Shown in pieces: positions 9,058 through 18,762 of a stretch of 64,000 nt of DNA (the stretch's first letter is position 1; each line of letters starts with the position of its first letter). The notes beneath the pieces are model-generated. The model was not told where the DNA came from. It saw only the letters and a program-made list of their open reading frames with translations, and ran no database searches. The translations under genes and the position numbers were made by a program. Where the stretch lies: positions 1 through 64,000 of the forward strand of contig NZ_JAJLQX010000019.1 of the NCBI RefSeq assembly GCF_021295095.1, written 5' to 3'. The stretch is from Phocaeicola oris. GTDB lineage: Bacteria; Bacteroidota; Bacteroidia; Bacteroidales; Bacteroidaceae.

Positions 9058-9828
9058 CTACTTCATTACTTTATAGTAAATGTATCCAACCCATTCATGC
9101 AATAACGCCTGCCATTGCACTATCGCAGCAGGTGATGGAATAAATGTAGCCGGATCACCTCTGTCAATAATAGTATCCGTAATATAGGTATCAGAGAATA
9201 TTCCAACTTTATTAAAAGCCATAATAGAACGGCGCATGTGAATTGCAGAAGTAATCAGCAACGAAGGTTGAAGTTTCAAGCTATCACCAATAAGATTTAA
9301 TGTTAAAACAGCATTCTCCATCGTAGAATTTGCTTTTGTTTCCAAAATCACATCTTCCGACGGAACTCCCATATTATTGAGGAAATGTATCATCCCTTCC
9401 GGATTACCACTTAATCCAGTCACATTCGAACAGTCTATAATGGAACCATCCGAAGCTAAAACCAATTTCTTTACCCGTCCTTCCTTATAAAGTTGTATGC
9501 CATCAATAAGTCTGTCCGCATTCTCCCCGAACTCAGGCCGTTTCCAGTTTGAATCCCAATCACTGTAACCGCCCAGCACTATGCCATAAGTATATACCTT
9601 CCCATCTGGTAACGGATGATTATATTCTTGATACCATTCCTTTTGAAAAAAACTCATCAAAGGCATATTCGTAAAAAACAAGAAAAAAAACAGGCTTAAT
9701 ATAAAGAACATAATCCGCGTCTTTTTATGTTCCCTCTTCACCACTAACATAATCATAAGAGGAACAATAATATAGAAATAGGGCGAGGTTATTAAAGTTG
9801 ATAGTATATTATATATTATTATCTGCAT
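9058..9828 (-). CDS. YdcF/ElyC family (DUF218) membrane protein
   Basis: A 256-residue protein with two N-terminal TM segments and a DUF218 domain in the periplasm-facing part. Visible family features are VLGGYSD, the GENADRLIDGIQLYKEG stretch, LVLASDGS, and LLITSAIHMRRSIMAF near the end. Family members (SanA, ElyC, YdcF) are linked to envelope and undecaprenyl-phosphate metabolism, but no reaction is firmly assigned. It lies one base downstream of the sugar transferase frame, so a role in lipid-carrier handling for the capsule is possible. Confidence 0.8.
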   Translation of the reverse strand: MQIIIYNILSTLITSPYFYIIVPLMIMLVVKREHKKTRIMFFILSLFFFLFFTNMPLMSFFQKEWYQEYNHPLPDGKVYTYGIVLGGYSDWDSNWKRPEFGENADRLIDGIQLYKEGRVKKLVLASDGSIIDCSNVTGLSGNPEGMIHFLNNMGVPSEDVILETKANSTMENAVLTLNLIGDSLKLQPSLLITSAIHMRRSIMAFNKVGIFSDTYITDTIIDRGDPATFIPSPAAIVQWQALLHEWVGYIYYKVMK

Positions 9829-9919
9829 AATACTTTAGTCTTAAGTCGCGAGTATTCGGATAATTGCACGTTTTATTAAGTTATGCCATTCAACCATGAT
9901 GTGACTGAGGGGTTGAAAA

Positions 9920-10528
9920 CTACTTAATATCATCATTAATTAACCGTACTACTCTACACGGATTTCCATAGGCTAACACTCCATCCGGAATATCGCTCAC
10001 CACTACCGAACCGGCACCAATAACACTCCACTTCCCTATTTTCGTACATTGTTTCAGTACCGTCCCCGCACCAATCCATGTTCCCTCACCAACAGTAACC
10101 TCACCACAAAGAGTTGCGTGTGGAGAGATATGAACATAATCTTCTATTTCATTATCATGATCAATAGATGCGCCACTATTAATAATGCAATGTTTCCCAA
10201 TATGCGTGCAGCTCTGAATGATAGCCCCTTGCATCACAACTGTCCCTTCTTCCACCTTTGCGTATTTCGAAAGAATAGCTGACGGATGAATAGCTGTTCC
10301 AAAGATGATACCTCGCTTAAAAAGTCTTTCAGACAATAGTTTACGCTTCTTATTTGAACCAATGCTGATAATCACCTCACCCACTCCATCTAAAGAATGC
10401 TTTATCTCCTGTTCCATAAAACTTTTCTCTTTCGGATTATCATCAATAATACCAGAGAATATTATGCCATTTGCTTCTAAAATATCACGAATCACTTTGG
10501 CATGGCCACCGGCTCCATATAAATACAT
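9920..10528 (-). CDS. PglD/NeuD-like sugar O/N-acetyltransferase
   Basis: A 202-residue protein with an N-terminal Rossmann-like sugar-binding half (MYLYGAGGHAKVIRDIL) and a C-terminal left-handed beta helix of hexapeptide repeats (SGASIDHDNEIEDYVHISPHATLCG, GTWIGAGTVLKQ). In Campylobacter PglD this fold N-acetylates UDP-4-amino-4,6-dideoxy-GlcNAc to UDP-diNAcBac; NeuD relatives O-acetylate sialic acid. Together with the dehydratase (44915) and aminotransferase (41320) a bacillosamine-type route is plausible. It lies 2 bases from the upstream glycosyltransferase. Confidence 0.85.
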   Translation of the reverse strand: MYLYGAGGHAKVIRDILEANGIIFSGIIDDNPKEKSFMEQEIKHSLDGVGEVIISIGSNKKRKLLSERLFKRGIIFGTAIHPSAILSKYAKVEEGTVVMQGAIIQSCTHIGKHCIINSGASIDHDNEIEDYVHISPHATLCGEVTVGEGTWIGAGTVLKQCTKIGKWSVIGAGSVVVSDIPDGVLAYGNPCRVVRLINDDIK

Positions 10529-10530
10529 AA

Positions 10531-11658
10531 CTACTGCTCCAAACTTTTATAAACATCTAATAATGCTGCCCACAATTGCTTTTGTTCATAACGCTCGGCA
10601 ATCATCTGTCTGGCATTCCTCGACAAAGTTAATATTTTTTCCCGATGCTCATACCAATTCTGCATGGTATCATACAATTTAGCCTCATCTTTTGCAGGAA
10701 TAATCGTACCATTCTTTCCTTCCACAATGATTTCATTACAGCCGTTAATGTCCGTTACTATACACGGTAAATCCATGGCTCCTGCCTGAAGTAGTACATT
10801 GGGAAATCCTTCCCGATAACTCGGAAAGACAAACGCGTCCGATGCTGCTAAAAACGGACGAATATCACTCTGCCAACCCATAAAAAGAATGTTCGGATGA
10901 TGCAAAATCAGCTCTTTTATCTTTGGAGAAATCGGATCCAGTGTATCTTCAAAGGGACCAACTAAAATGAGCCGAATATCCTGATGCAGCTTATATAACT
11001 TATCAAAAGCACTGACCAGTTCATTGATGCCCTTATCATGCACCATACGTCCGACAAAACAAAATGTGAACATCTTTCTATCTGTATAAGGAATAGCCGC
11101 TTTCATTACCTCATCAATACGATTATAATAAGTCAGGTCTATACCGTTCACATTACCATTCGCTATGATATGGAGCGGTTTCTTCGTGATATGATTTTCC
11201 TCCAAATCATGCTTTACGCCTACCCCCTCAGGGTTAATGTAAGTAGCACTACTGCAAGTTATTCGGTCAGTCATCATGAGCAACTTTCGTTTCCATCCTA
11301 TAGCAGAAGGGAATATTAATCCGGTAAAAGTATGAATACGAACAGGGACTCTGCAAATCCGAGCTGCCAACATGGAGAGTAATCCGGCTTTTGGCGTCAG
11401 CGAATGGACAATACCCGGTCTTTCTTTCCGAAACAATCGTATCAATTTTAATAGCGACACCATATCTTTCAACAGGGCGATATGCCGTTCCATAGGTATT
11501 TCTACCACACGCACCTTTTCCCGCGTTGACACCTCTTCCAAGTCCTTTCCTGGTGAAGAAACAGCAATCACCTCATAATATTCGTTCAACATCTTCAGTT
11601 GACCGGTTAATAATTTATTCAGTGAAAGTGGAATAGTAGTAATTCGTATTAATTTCAT
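10531..11658 (-). CDS. GT4 glycosyltransferase
   Basis: A 375-residue GT-B enzyme. The N-terminal half holds HSLTPKAGLLSMLAAR, as in GT4 members; the C-terminal half has the nucleotide-sugar site with FVGRMVHDKGI, ILFMGWQSDI and the E-x7-E motif around SYREGFPNVLLQA. Its layout resembles PglA-type enzymes that add a sugar to an undecaprenyl-linked amino sugar. Adjacency to the PglD-like and PglC-like genes makes it a candidate for the second sugar, an inference. Confidence 0.88.
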   Translation of the reverse strand: MKLIRITTIPLSLNKLLTGQLKMLNEYYEVIAVSSPGKDLEEVSTREKVRVVEIPMERHIALLKDMVSLLKLIRLFRKERPGIVHSLTPKAGLLSMLAARICRVPVRIHTFTGLIFPSAIGWKRKLLMMTDRITCSSATYINPEGVGVKHDLEENHITKKPLHIIANGNVNGIDLTYYNRIDEVMKAAIPYTDRKMFTFCFVGRMVHDKGINELVSAFDKLYKLHQDIRLILVGPFEDTLDPISPKIKELILHHPNILFMGWQSDIRPFLAASDAFVFPSYREGFPNVLLQAGAMDLPCIVTDINGCNEIIVEGKNGTIIPAKDEAKLYDTMQNWYEHREKILTLSRNARQMIAERYEQKQLWAALLDVYKSLEQ

Positions 11659-11795
11659 TTCCTCAGATAGTTAAGACTGACAAGCAAATCCGTCACCACT
11701 ATAAAAGACTTATCCTTTGAACAGAAAATACCAATAGAATGAAGAAAACATAAGAAAGATATTTTCCATTCCTATAAAAGTATTGATTATTTTAA

Positions 11796-12917
11796 TCATA
11801 AAATCCCACTTTTTAAAATATTCTCATAGAATGCAAAAGCATAGAATGTAAGAATAGCATATCCCAACATTTTCTCATGATTAGTCCAAAAGCGTTGTTT
11901 CATAAAAGGATAAATCAATACTATAGGCATGATAAACCAAGATATTTGAGCAAAACGATTAGAATAGGCAGCACGAATAACCAAAATCCAAAACGCATTA
12001 GTTGCCAAATAGGTATTATAAATCCAATGATAATATTCATCCTTAAAATCTCGCCTAAAAATAAAATAATAACCAACGACAACAGCCATTGAACTATATA
12101 ACAAGAAGTCCCAACGAAAGACCATACTCATTTGGACGATTTCGCCAACCATATTTTCTCCTGTCATATATCCGGAAAAGCGTTCATCGCCAGCCATAAA
12201 ATCAATTCCAGCCAAATAATTTTGTATCTGTCCACCAAAAAAATAAGAAACAATAACACAGAGAATCCAACCTGCCAAATAATAGTAGCTATTCTTTATA
12301 AACCAAGCTAAAGCTCCCCCTGCAACCATTAGCAATACAGATTTATGAAAGCCAATAGCTAATACACTTAATAATGCCATAACAGGTAGATTCTCTACGT
12401 ATGTCATTGCCAATATAAATAAAGAAGCTCCTACACCATTTCTTACACCATTTACACCATATTGCCAAAATGTAAACATGCTTAAAATAACAAGAAATGG
12501 TATCCAATAATAACTTTTAAATATTCTAACCATGGCTAACCAAAGAGGGGCTACATATAAAAATGCGCATAACAAAAAGAAAGAATGAATATTGCTATAT
12601 TTGGCAAACCAATGCAAAGTAGTATAAAAAATTATATCTTCTTGACTTTTATCTCCAATATCTATTCCATTAGCAATATCCTTAAACATCTTATAATAAT
12701 TCATTGTATCTCCAAATTGTGCACTAACCAGCCTCAAACCCATATAAATAATAATCAATGAAGCGATAACAAATCCCCAACCTGCATCCATATTTACAAC
12801 ATCTTTACGGAAAATAACTCCCCGCTGACATTGAAATACAGCAAATAAAACTAATATTAATAATGCTATATGGAAGCAATGAGTGTATTGTTGAATTGGA
12901 ACAAAATCAATAATCAT
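11796..12917 (-). CDS. EpsG/Wzy-type polysaccharide polymerase
   Basis: A 373-residue integral membrane protein with about 10 hydrophobic segments and the EpsG-like pattern of an early YYKMFKDI loop, a FWQYGVNGVRNGVGASLF segment, and an aromatic-rich C-terminus. It is predicted to polymerise undecaprenyl-linked repeat units at the outer face of the inner membrane. Its base composition is more AT-rich than the biosynthetic genes on either side, usual for Wzy. The 137 bases downstream hold nothing recognised. Confidence 0.82.
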   Translation of the reverse strand: MIIDFVPIQQYTHCFHIALLILVLFAVFQCQRGVIFRKDVVNMDAGWGFVIASLIIIYMGLRLVSAQFGDTMNYYKMFKDIANGIDIGDKSQEDIIFYTTLHWFAKYSNIHSFFLLCAFLYVAPLWLAMVRIFKSYYWIPFLVILSMFTFWQYGVNGVRNGVGASLFILAMTYVENLPVMALLSVLAIGFHKSVLLMVAGGALAWFIKNSYYYLAGWILCVIVSYFFGGQIQNYLAGIDFMAGDERFSGYMTGENMVGEIVQMSMVFRWDFLLYSSMAVVVGYYFIFRRDFKDEYYHWIYNTYLATNAFWILVIRAAYSNRFAQISWFIMPIVLIYPFMKQRFWTNHEKMLGYAILTFYAFAFYENILKSGIL

Positions 12918-12920
12918 AAT

Positions 12921-13988
12921 TTATTTCAACGATTTATATAAACTATCGTAAGCTCCTACCATTTTACTGATGTCATATTGTTTCGCTTTTTCATAACAAG
13001 TATCGGCAACTTGCTTACTATATTCTTTATCTTGTCGCAAATGTAACAATATTTTAGATAAAGCTTCTGCATCCTGATGTGGAAATAAAAGACCTGCATC
13101 CTTCACTATTTCATGTAGCCCGTCTACATCACTGGCTATAAATGGTTTGCCTACAGACATACCTTCTATACTTGATAACGATAAGCCTTCAAAATGAGAA
13201 GACATAATTACCACATCTGCAGTATGCAATATTTCAGCAATATCACTTTGTATTCCCCAAAACTTAACTATACTTTCAACTTTTAAATTCTCGATCAGAT
13301 GCTGCAATTCCCATTTCCTATTACCATCGCCAACAATCCAGAATTCAAAATCATCTTTTGGCAGATAAGCCAAAGACTTAATTACCGTATCTTGATCTTT
13401 CTGCCAATGTAAACTGGCAACCATCACTATAACAAAAGGTTTCGAATCCTTCCGCCACTCCATGTTAGGTTTAGCTTGTTGGAAAAATTCCACATCAACT
13501 CCATTATATATAGTTACGATATTATTCGTTTTTTTTCCAAGATATGAAATCAAGTTGTCTTTTGCTTTATCTGAAATACAGACAATATGATCATATTGTT
13601 TATACATCCATTGATCCAAATAATAAAACAATCTATTACTTCTTCGTCTATTGTTCGTACTATGCTCCGTAGTCACAAGTTTTGTATGAACGAATTTATT
13701 GGCAATAGCTGCATATAGCTGGGAAGAAGTATTATGAGTATGAACCACATCGTACAGTTTCATTAAAGGAATTAATTTAAAAATGCACATCGGACTATAC
13801 ATAGAATGTCCTAAATCATATACTTTACAACCACATTCCTTCAACCTATGTTTAAAAGGAGTATCTATTCCATCAAATAAAGCCACATCTATCTGATTCC
13901 CTTTTTCTCTTAATCGAGGGACTAAATCTATAACCAGTTTTTCAGCTCCGCCAGTCCGTAAAGAAGTAATTACTTGAAGGATTTTCAT
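12921..13988 (-). CDS. GT4 glycosyltransferase
   Basis: A 355-residue GT-B transferase of family 4. The N-terminus reads MKILQVITSLRTGGAEKLV, with the glycine-rich acceptor loop typical of GT4. VHTHNTSSQLYAAIAN lies mid-domain, and the C-terminal half has VASLHWQKDQDT, WIVGDGNRKWEL and the E-x7-E region SSHFEGLSLSSIEGMSVG. The donor sugar is unknown. ATG 13988 overlaps the stop of the preceding GT2 gene by 4 bases (ATGA), implying coupled translation. Confidence 0.9.
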   Translation of the reverse strand: MKILQVITSLRTGGAEKLVIDLVPRLREKGNQIDVALFDGIDTPFKHRLKECGCKVYDLGHSMYSPMCIFKLIPLMKLYDVVHTHNTSSQLYAAIANKFVHTKLVTTEHSTNNRRRSNRLFYYLDQWMYKQYDHIVCISDKAKDNLISYLGKKTNNIVTIYNGVDVEFFQQAKPNMEWRKDSKPFVIVMVASLHWQKDQDTVIKSLAYLPKDDFEFWIVGDGNRKWELQHLIENLKVESIVKFWGIQSDIAEILHTADVVIMSSHFEGLSLSSIEGMSVGKPFIASDVDGLHEIVKDAGLLFPHQDAEALSKILLHLRQDKEYSKQVADTCYEKAKQYDISKMVGAYDSLYKSLK

Positions 13989-14887
13989 ACCTTATATAAT
14001 TTACCGACTTTTACTTTATACCTATTAACTTCATAAAGCACTAATCCTGGAACAATAGAAAAAAACGTCATAATTTTCATTGGAGACTCTTTCAGAAAAT
14101 GAATATTCTTGAAACGGATAGAGTGAGAGACATAATGAATATTATCTATCCATTTACGCTTTATAGATTTTGTTTGCATCATATCAAAACGACGGAAAAA
14201 AGCAAAGCCTTTGGGATTATTCCAATATTGTTTCCACATTCCCATACTGGATCCATCTTTCTGATAATCAACTATAACATAAATATCATTCGAAACGAGA
14301 AGTGGGTAGTCGCAATCGACCATATAATATTTATATGCTAAAGCAAAATACTTTTCACCTTTAAATAAAGGGTATTCCGGGTACTTAGTTATCACATCCG
14401 TCCGATAAACTAACTTTTTATCTCCGGTGCCATGTAAATCTTCATAATATCCTCGCAAAGTTGTTTCTTCCAAATCAGTAAGGAACTTCTGGCCAATAAT
14501 ACTACCATTTATTTTAGCATCTAACCCTATAATACCTGCATATTTCTCTGAACCTTTCTCTCTCCACAAAGAAACAATTTTCTCTACAGCATCATCCGGC
14601 ATATAATCATCGGAATCTATACAAGTATTCAATTCTGTTGTTATATTCCGATAGGCCATATTATGAGCTCCATGCATTCCCTGATTTTCCTGATGAATAT
14701 ATCGAATAGAAATTTTATTCTCTTCAATCCAGCCATCTACCAACTCTTTCGTATTATCAGTGGAACCATCATCCACTATCAACCATTCGAAATCCTGGCA
14801 TGTTTGTCTGCACAAACTTTGATAAGTTCGTAGCAAAGTATGTGCTCTATTAAAAGCAGGAGTAAATATGGTTAATGTCTCAGACAT
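13985..14887 (-). CDS. GT2 glycosyltransferase
   Basis: A 300-residue GT-A transferase of family 2. It starts with LTIFTPAFNRAHTL, followed by the nucleotide-binding WLIVDDGSTDNTKELV and the metal-binding TCIDSDDYMPDDAVE (the DSDD motif). A C-terminal region of hydrophobic and basic residues may associate with the membrane. It closely resembles the GT2 gene at 27491-28390 in domain layout and length. Donor and acceptor are unknown. Confidence 0.9.
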   Translation of the reverse strand: MSETLTIFTPAFNRAHTLLRTYQSLCRQTCQDFEWLIVDDGSTDNTKELVDGWIEENKISIRYIHQENQGMHGAHNMAYRNITTELNTCIDSDDYMPDDAVEKIVSLWREKGSEKYAGIIGLDAKINGSIIGQKFLTDLEETTLRGYYEDLHGTGDKKLVYRTDVITKYPEYPLFKGEKYFALAYKYYMVDCDYPLLVSNDIYVIVDYQKDGSSMGMWKQYWNNPKGFAFFRRFDMMQTKSIKRKWIDNIHYVSHSIRFKNIHFLKESPMKIMTFFSIVPGLVLYEVNRYKVKVGKLYKV

Positions 14888-14889
14888 AA

Positions 14890-15444
14890 TTATGGTAATG
14901 GATAAACTATATATTTATCAGAAGGTGAACTATCTCTTTGAATTATCCTTCCCGGATTACCAATAACAATAGAATTATCAGGAACGTCAAAATTAACAAA
15001 AGCACCAGGAGCAATTAATACATTATTTCCTATTTTACATTTTCCAATAATGATGGAATTTGCATTCATACAAACATTATCTCCAATAGTTGGAACTCCT
15101 GCTAATTTTCCTTGAGCATTACCTATTAATGTTCCTTCTGAAATATTAAAATTGCGGCCAATCTTAACTTCAGGATTTACAACGATAGTCCCAAAATGAA
15201 CAATGCGAAACCCTTCTTTAATATTAGTAGATGGCGGAATTTGAATATGCGTAATATAAGACGTGACTTTCAAAAAGAAATAAAAGAATGCTTTTATCAA
15301 AACATTCTTAGATAATTGTACTCTCCGAAAGAAATAAATATATGTAAATCCAGGGACAAAGAAAAAATAACGAAGTTGAATCCTTAATGATTCACATCTA
15401 TTTCCTTCATATCTATATAAATCTTGTTTAATAATTTTATTCAT
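14890..15444 (-). CDS. Serine-acetyltransferase-like (hexapeptide repeat) acyltransferase
   Basis: A 184-residue left-handed beta-helix protein of the CysE/LacA class. The first 75 residues are hydrophobic and basic (RYFFFVPGFTYIYFFRRVQL), then hexapeptide turns run from IPPSTNIKEGFRIVHFGTIVV to GNVLIAPGAFVNFDVP. In CPS loci such proteins O-acetylate sugars; this form is not the free-standing cysteine-pathway enzyme. ATG 15444 overlaps the stop of the GT32 gene by 4 bases. Confidence 0.83.
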   Translation of the reverse strand: MNKIIKQDLYRYEGNRCESLRIQLRYFFFVPGFTYIYFFRRVQLSKNVLIKAFFYFFLKVTSYITHIQIPPSTNIKEGFRIVHFGTIVVNPEVKIGRNFNISEGTLIGNAQGKLAGVPTIGDNVCMNANSIIIGKCKIGNNVLIAPGAFVNFDVPDNSIVIGNPGRIIQRDSSPSDKYIVYPLP

Positions 15445-16145
15445 AAATCCTTTAATAATATCTTTCTAAAGAATCTTCCAATCATAAATCGTATTTGATA
15501 TTTTTTTGATGCCCATGACATAGTATACCAATGAATAGTTTTAGTATTATTTGTTATTGTCACATGCCCTGAAATAGCATTCATAGGGCAAAAATAATCT
15601 TCCGGATAAATAATCACATCAACAACAGTTTGTTTTAATCCATTATTTATTAGTCCATAATTCAACATGATATCATTTATCATAGGAATCATAGTGTAAT
15701 TATTTCTGGAACCATTTTCTTGATAATAACTCAGTTTCGAAAACCTATTCAATATCTCTGAATATAATGGCAATTCCTTTTCTGCGGCAATGCCTAATCC
15801 CGGAGCAATTCTATAAACTCCATTACTTGGTTTTTCCCATGCCATAAAAGAACCATTATTAATAATATCATCCATAGGCTTAATAACTTCTACATCCGTA
15901 TCAAAGTATACTCCACCATAGTAATATAATATCCAAAAACGAGCATAATCACTAACAAAGGCATACTTCTTTGCCTTATAAGCATCTCTTGTATAAGGGA
16001 TTATGTTCACATCAAAGTTATCCTCATTCCATTCCTTTATCTCATATTCTGGAAAATATTTCTTCCAACTGGCTATACATTTCTGAGCAGACTTCGGGAG
16101 AGGATTTCTTCCAAACCAACAATAATGAATAATCTTCGGAATCAT
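15441..16145 (-). CDS. GT32-family glycosyltransferase (OCH1/capsular type)
   Basis: A 234-residue enzyme beginning MIPKIIHYCWFGRNPLPKSA, the hallmark of bacterial GT32 sugar transferases. The DXD metal and nucleotide-sugar motif is in YYYGGVYFDTDVEVIKP near residues 90-105. C-terminal features include a conserved HWYTMSW, where His and Trp often complete the active site. Its start overlaps the end of the upstream GT4 gene by 4 bases and its end overlaps the acyltransferase start, so three genes are translationally linked. Confidence 0.9.
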   Translation of the reverse strand: MIPKIIHYCWFGRNPLPKSAQKCIASWKKYFPEYEIKEWNEDNFDVNIIPYTRDAYKAKKYAFVSDYARFWILYYYGGVYFDTDVEVIKPMDDIINNGSFMAWEKPSNGVYRIAPGLGIAAEKELPLYSEILNRFSKLSYYQENGSRNNYTMIPMINDIMLNYGLINNGLKQTVVDVIIYPEDYFCPMNAISGHVTITNNTKTIHWYTMSWASKKYQIRFMIGRFFRKILLKDL

Positions 16146-17362
16146 GTTATTAATCTGTACACTTTTTCCACTTCCCTCATATTCCCATAATTATGAGATT
16201 TCAGGTAATCTATTATCTTTTCTTGAAGAGATTTATTCTGTATAAAATTATAAATTCCTTCAGCACATTGGGTATTATCATGCGGAACAATTATTCCATC
16301 TAAACCATCATTTATCTGACTGGCCGCTGTCGCATAGTTCGTCACCACTACCGGTTTACACAATATCTGGGCTTCACGAACAGTAACGGAATTCCCTTCA
16401 TAGCGAGATGGCTGAACATATATATCACATGCTCTGATATACGGATATGGATTTTCTTTTTTTCCTAATATAATCACATAATCTTTCATTCCTTCTTCTA
16501 CAATCTTCTGACGAATTAAGGTTTCATCACCACCATAACCTATCAAATACCAATTTACATCCAATCCTTTATCGCGAAGATGTCGGCAAATATTCGGTAT
16601 ATTATCATAGTTTTTAGCTTCGCAAAAACGACCAACAGATAATAAATTTATATGATTTTTCTTATTAGCGACACTTTGTGCTCTAAACTCTAAACTCATA
16701 CCTCCGGACTCACTCGCACGAGTTCTAACAAACTCAGACGAAAGTATGTTTTTTATCTCTACAATCTTTCCTTTTAAAATAGGAAATACTTTTAAAAAAT
16801 TCCTCGTTACATCGGGAGAAATAGAAACTATATGATCATACCCTGTCCAAATAGGCAATTCCAAATCTATATTCACATCAATTTGACTATAATCGGTATG
16901 AATCCAAGCTACTTTTTTCTTCGCATCTACCTTATGAAGAACGATGTTATGAGGAGTAAGAAAACTGATAGCCAAATCATATTGTCCAAACATCTTTAGA
17001 GAAGGGAGATATGGTTCTACATTATTAAAAATATAAGAAAAAAATGAAGAAGCATCACTCGGATTCTTTGCTATCTGATATTTCTTAAATTGTATTTGGG
17101 CTTTCAAGCGGCCATACACTATTCCAAACTGCCCTGCCAACAATGTCTCTTTCATCGGTTGCTCAATATAAGCATAAGCCTGAATTTCCGGAAGAAGGTG
17201 CACTTCCTTTGGAACATATTGCATCAGCTCACCCCGATGACTATACAAAAACAAGTCTACATCATACTTGGAATAGTCTATAGCTTGCAACAAGCCTATT
17301 AAACTTATCTCGGCTCCACCAATCTCCAGATAATGAATTGCTATGAAAATCCGCTTTTTCAC
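16142..17362 (-). CDS. GT4 glycosyltransferase
   Basis: A 406-residue GT-B enzyme: IAIHYLEIGGAEISLIGLLQAI at the start, VAWIHTDYSQID in the middle, then VGRFCEAKNYDNIP, YLIGYGGDE and the E-x7-E region PSRYEGNSVTVREAQ. It is similar in plan to the GT4 gene at 25217-26398, suggesting a duplicated pair within the locus. Its start is 32 bases from the left inverted repeat that flanks the VapE-like gene. Confidence 0.9.
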   Translation of the reverse strand: MKKRIFIAIHYLEIGGAEISLIGLLQAIDYSKYDVDLFLYSHRGELMQYVPKEVHLLPEIQAYAYIEQPMKETLLAGQFGIVYGRLKAQIQFKKYQIAKNPSDASSFFSYIFNNVEPYLPSLKMFGQYDLAISFLTPHNIVLHKVDAKKKVAWIHTDYSQIDVNIDLELPIWTGYDHIVSISPDVTRNFLKVFPILKGKIVEIKNILSSEFVRTRASESGGMSLEFRAQSVANKKNHINLLSVGRFCEAKNYDNIPNICRHLRDKGLDVNWYLIGYGGDETLIRQKIVEEGMKDYVIILGKKENPYPYIRACDIYVQPSRYEGNSVTVREAQILCKPVVVTNYATAASQINDGLDGIIVPHDNTQCAEGIYNFIQNKSLQEKIIDYLKSHNYGNMREVEKVYRLIT

Positions 17363-17394
17363 GAATAAAACAAATTTTTAAAGACGTTCACCAC

Positions 17395-17467
17395 TTTGCC
17401 ACTTCTTACGTATAACAATCTATGTATCATTACTTTACCAGTTGCAAACCATGGTAATAAAGTGACA
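17395..17467 (+). repeat. Left inverted repeat of the VapE unit
   Basis: Contains TTTGCCACTTCTTA (17395-17408) and GTTGCAAACCATGGT (17441-17455), then GTGACA (17462-17467). Each block recurs inverted, at the same spacing (32 bases between the outer two), on the far side of the VapE gene. The middle block includes the palindrome CCATGG. Confidence 0.75.
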
Positions 17468-17478
17468 AAAGCATATTT

Positions 17479-18762
17479 TTATAATCTAGTTAGGTGATAA
17501 ACCGTACCGGTATTAATACGTTTAATCTCTATCCTAAAACTCAAGAAACGATGCATCAGCTGTCTGGGTGTTAACCCTTTAACCAATTTCGGATAAGTAA
17601 TTTGCATCTCATCATAAATCTCTGCAGAATTGAGCCAAGCACCCTTCTCATTTTCTTTTGCCTTTCGGAATATTCTGAAGAATGCATTCTCCAATGGCCC
17701 CAACTTATAATATGCCTTATTAATTTTCTGCTGTTCTTTTTCTTCTTCGTGCGTCATATAATCTTTCAAACCCTGTTCCACTTCTTTTTTCAGCTGAGCG
17801 AAAAATTGTTTATGTTCCGGCTCACTCGAATCAATCTGATGATCCACCTCCACACAGATAAAACGTCGACTACCGGTAGGATCGGACAATACCTGTTTGG
17901 TATTAGTCGTAGCAATGAACGATGCCAGACGAGGAACGGTCACATACCCCAAATGTTTGTTCTTGTATAAACGCACCTGCGTCATCTGCGACAAGTTCTT
18001 CAGATCGGTAAAACGCTTTTCGCTGAACCGGTTAATCTCATCCAGATTAATCAGTACCACCTGCGCCAACTTATTTTCCGGCTTCTTGGCCGGAACCAAG
18101 TCTATGTTATCCAGATAGAAAGTACGCAAACTATTCGGTAATAAGTTTGCACAATACGTACTCTTACCCAATCCTTGCTCTTCGCTAATAAGAACCGGAA
18201 TCATGGTATTACCATACTTACGTGTAATGCCCATCATCTGAGACGTTAAAGCACGAAACCAGTATTTCCCGGTACGCAACCAATATTCTTTATCCGAAAC
18301 ACGTTTTAAGTATGGAATCACACGGTCTACACCATCCCAATCGGGCAATGCGTTCATATAGTCTCTCACCGGGCTGTATTCTTTCACTTTTGTTGACAGA
18401 ACAATAGTTGGTATAACATTCCGCCAGCAGACCAAGCCGTCAAGATGAGCTTCTACTCGGATACCGTTCAACGCACGATCATCAATAGGCATAAAGCACT
18501 CTTCGGAACCCTTGTGACGGTACTCCGTAACATCTGTCAATTCATTGTGCCGGAATTCATACTTGGAACTAAGATAGTTAATGATGTCTTCCATCTTGAC
18601 CTTTGACTGTTTTTTTGTTTTCATCTTAGTCAATTTCTGCTGGAGGTTCATCAGTGCCTGAGCGCATGACTGGTTCAACTCCGAGTTCTGTTTAATAGAG
18701 GCCAATATGGTACTAACCGGATCCTGCTGCTTTTTAGCTTCTTTTTTACTTGATTTTTTCAT
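17479..18762 (-). CDS. VapE/VirE-like P-loop ATPase with DUF3874 C-terminus
   Basis: A 427-residue protein of the virulence-associated E / phage primase-helicase class. A Lys-rich N-terminus (1-57) is followed by a core with Walker A EEQGLGKST (194-202), Walker B LINLDE (237-242), a sensor-like IATTN (283-287) and GSRRF arginines (298-301). Residues from about 350 match the DUF3874 type. The N-terminal primase-associated domain of longer relatives is absent. Family members act in replication of phages and phage satellites; here the gene sits alone in a capsule operon, with no integrase or capsid gene. Confidence 0.82.
   Translation of the reverse strand: MKKSSKKEAKKQQDPVSTILASIKQNSELNQSCAQALMNLQQKLTKMKTKKQSKVKMEDIINYLSSKYEFRHNELTDVTEYRHKGSEECFMPIDDRALNGIRVEAHLDGLVCWRNVIPTIVLSTKVKEYSPVRDYMNALPDWDGVDRVIPYLKRVSDKEYWLRTGKYWFRALTSQMMGITRKYGNTMIPVLISEEQGLGKSTYCANLLPNSLRTFYLDNIDLVPAKKPENKLAQVVLINLDEINRFSEKRFTDLKNLSQMTQVRLYKNKHLGYVTVPRLASFIATTNTKQVLSDPTGSRRFICVEVDHQIDSSEPEHKQFFAQLKKEVEQGLKDYMTHEEEKEQQKINKAYYKLGPLENAFFRIFRKAKENEKGAWLNSAEIYDEMQITYPKLVKGLTPRQLMHRFLSFRIEIKRINTGTVYHLTRL

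Noticed and set aside
9889-9917. Terminator between the PglD-like and YdcF genes
   Set aside because: A 7-bp stem (TTCAACC/GGTTGAA) has a 15-base loop and no T-run; too weak to call.
17602-17970. 122-codon plus-strand open frame
   Set aside because: It lies antisense within the VapE-like gene, and its sequence shows no recognisable domain.
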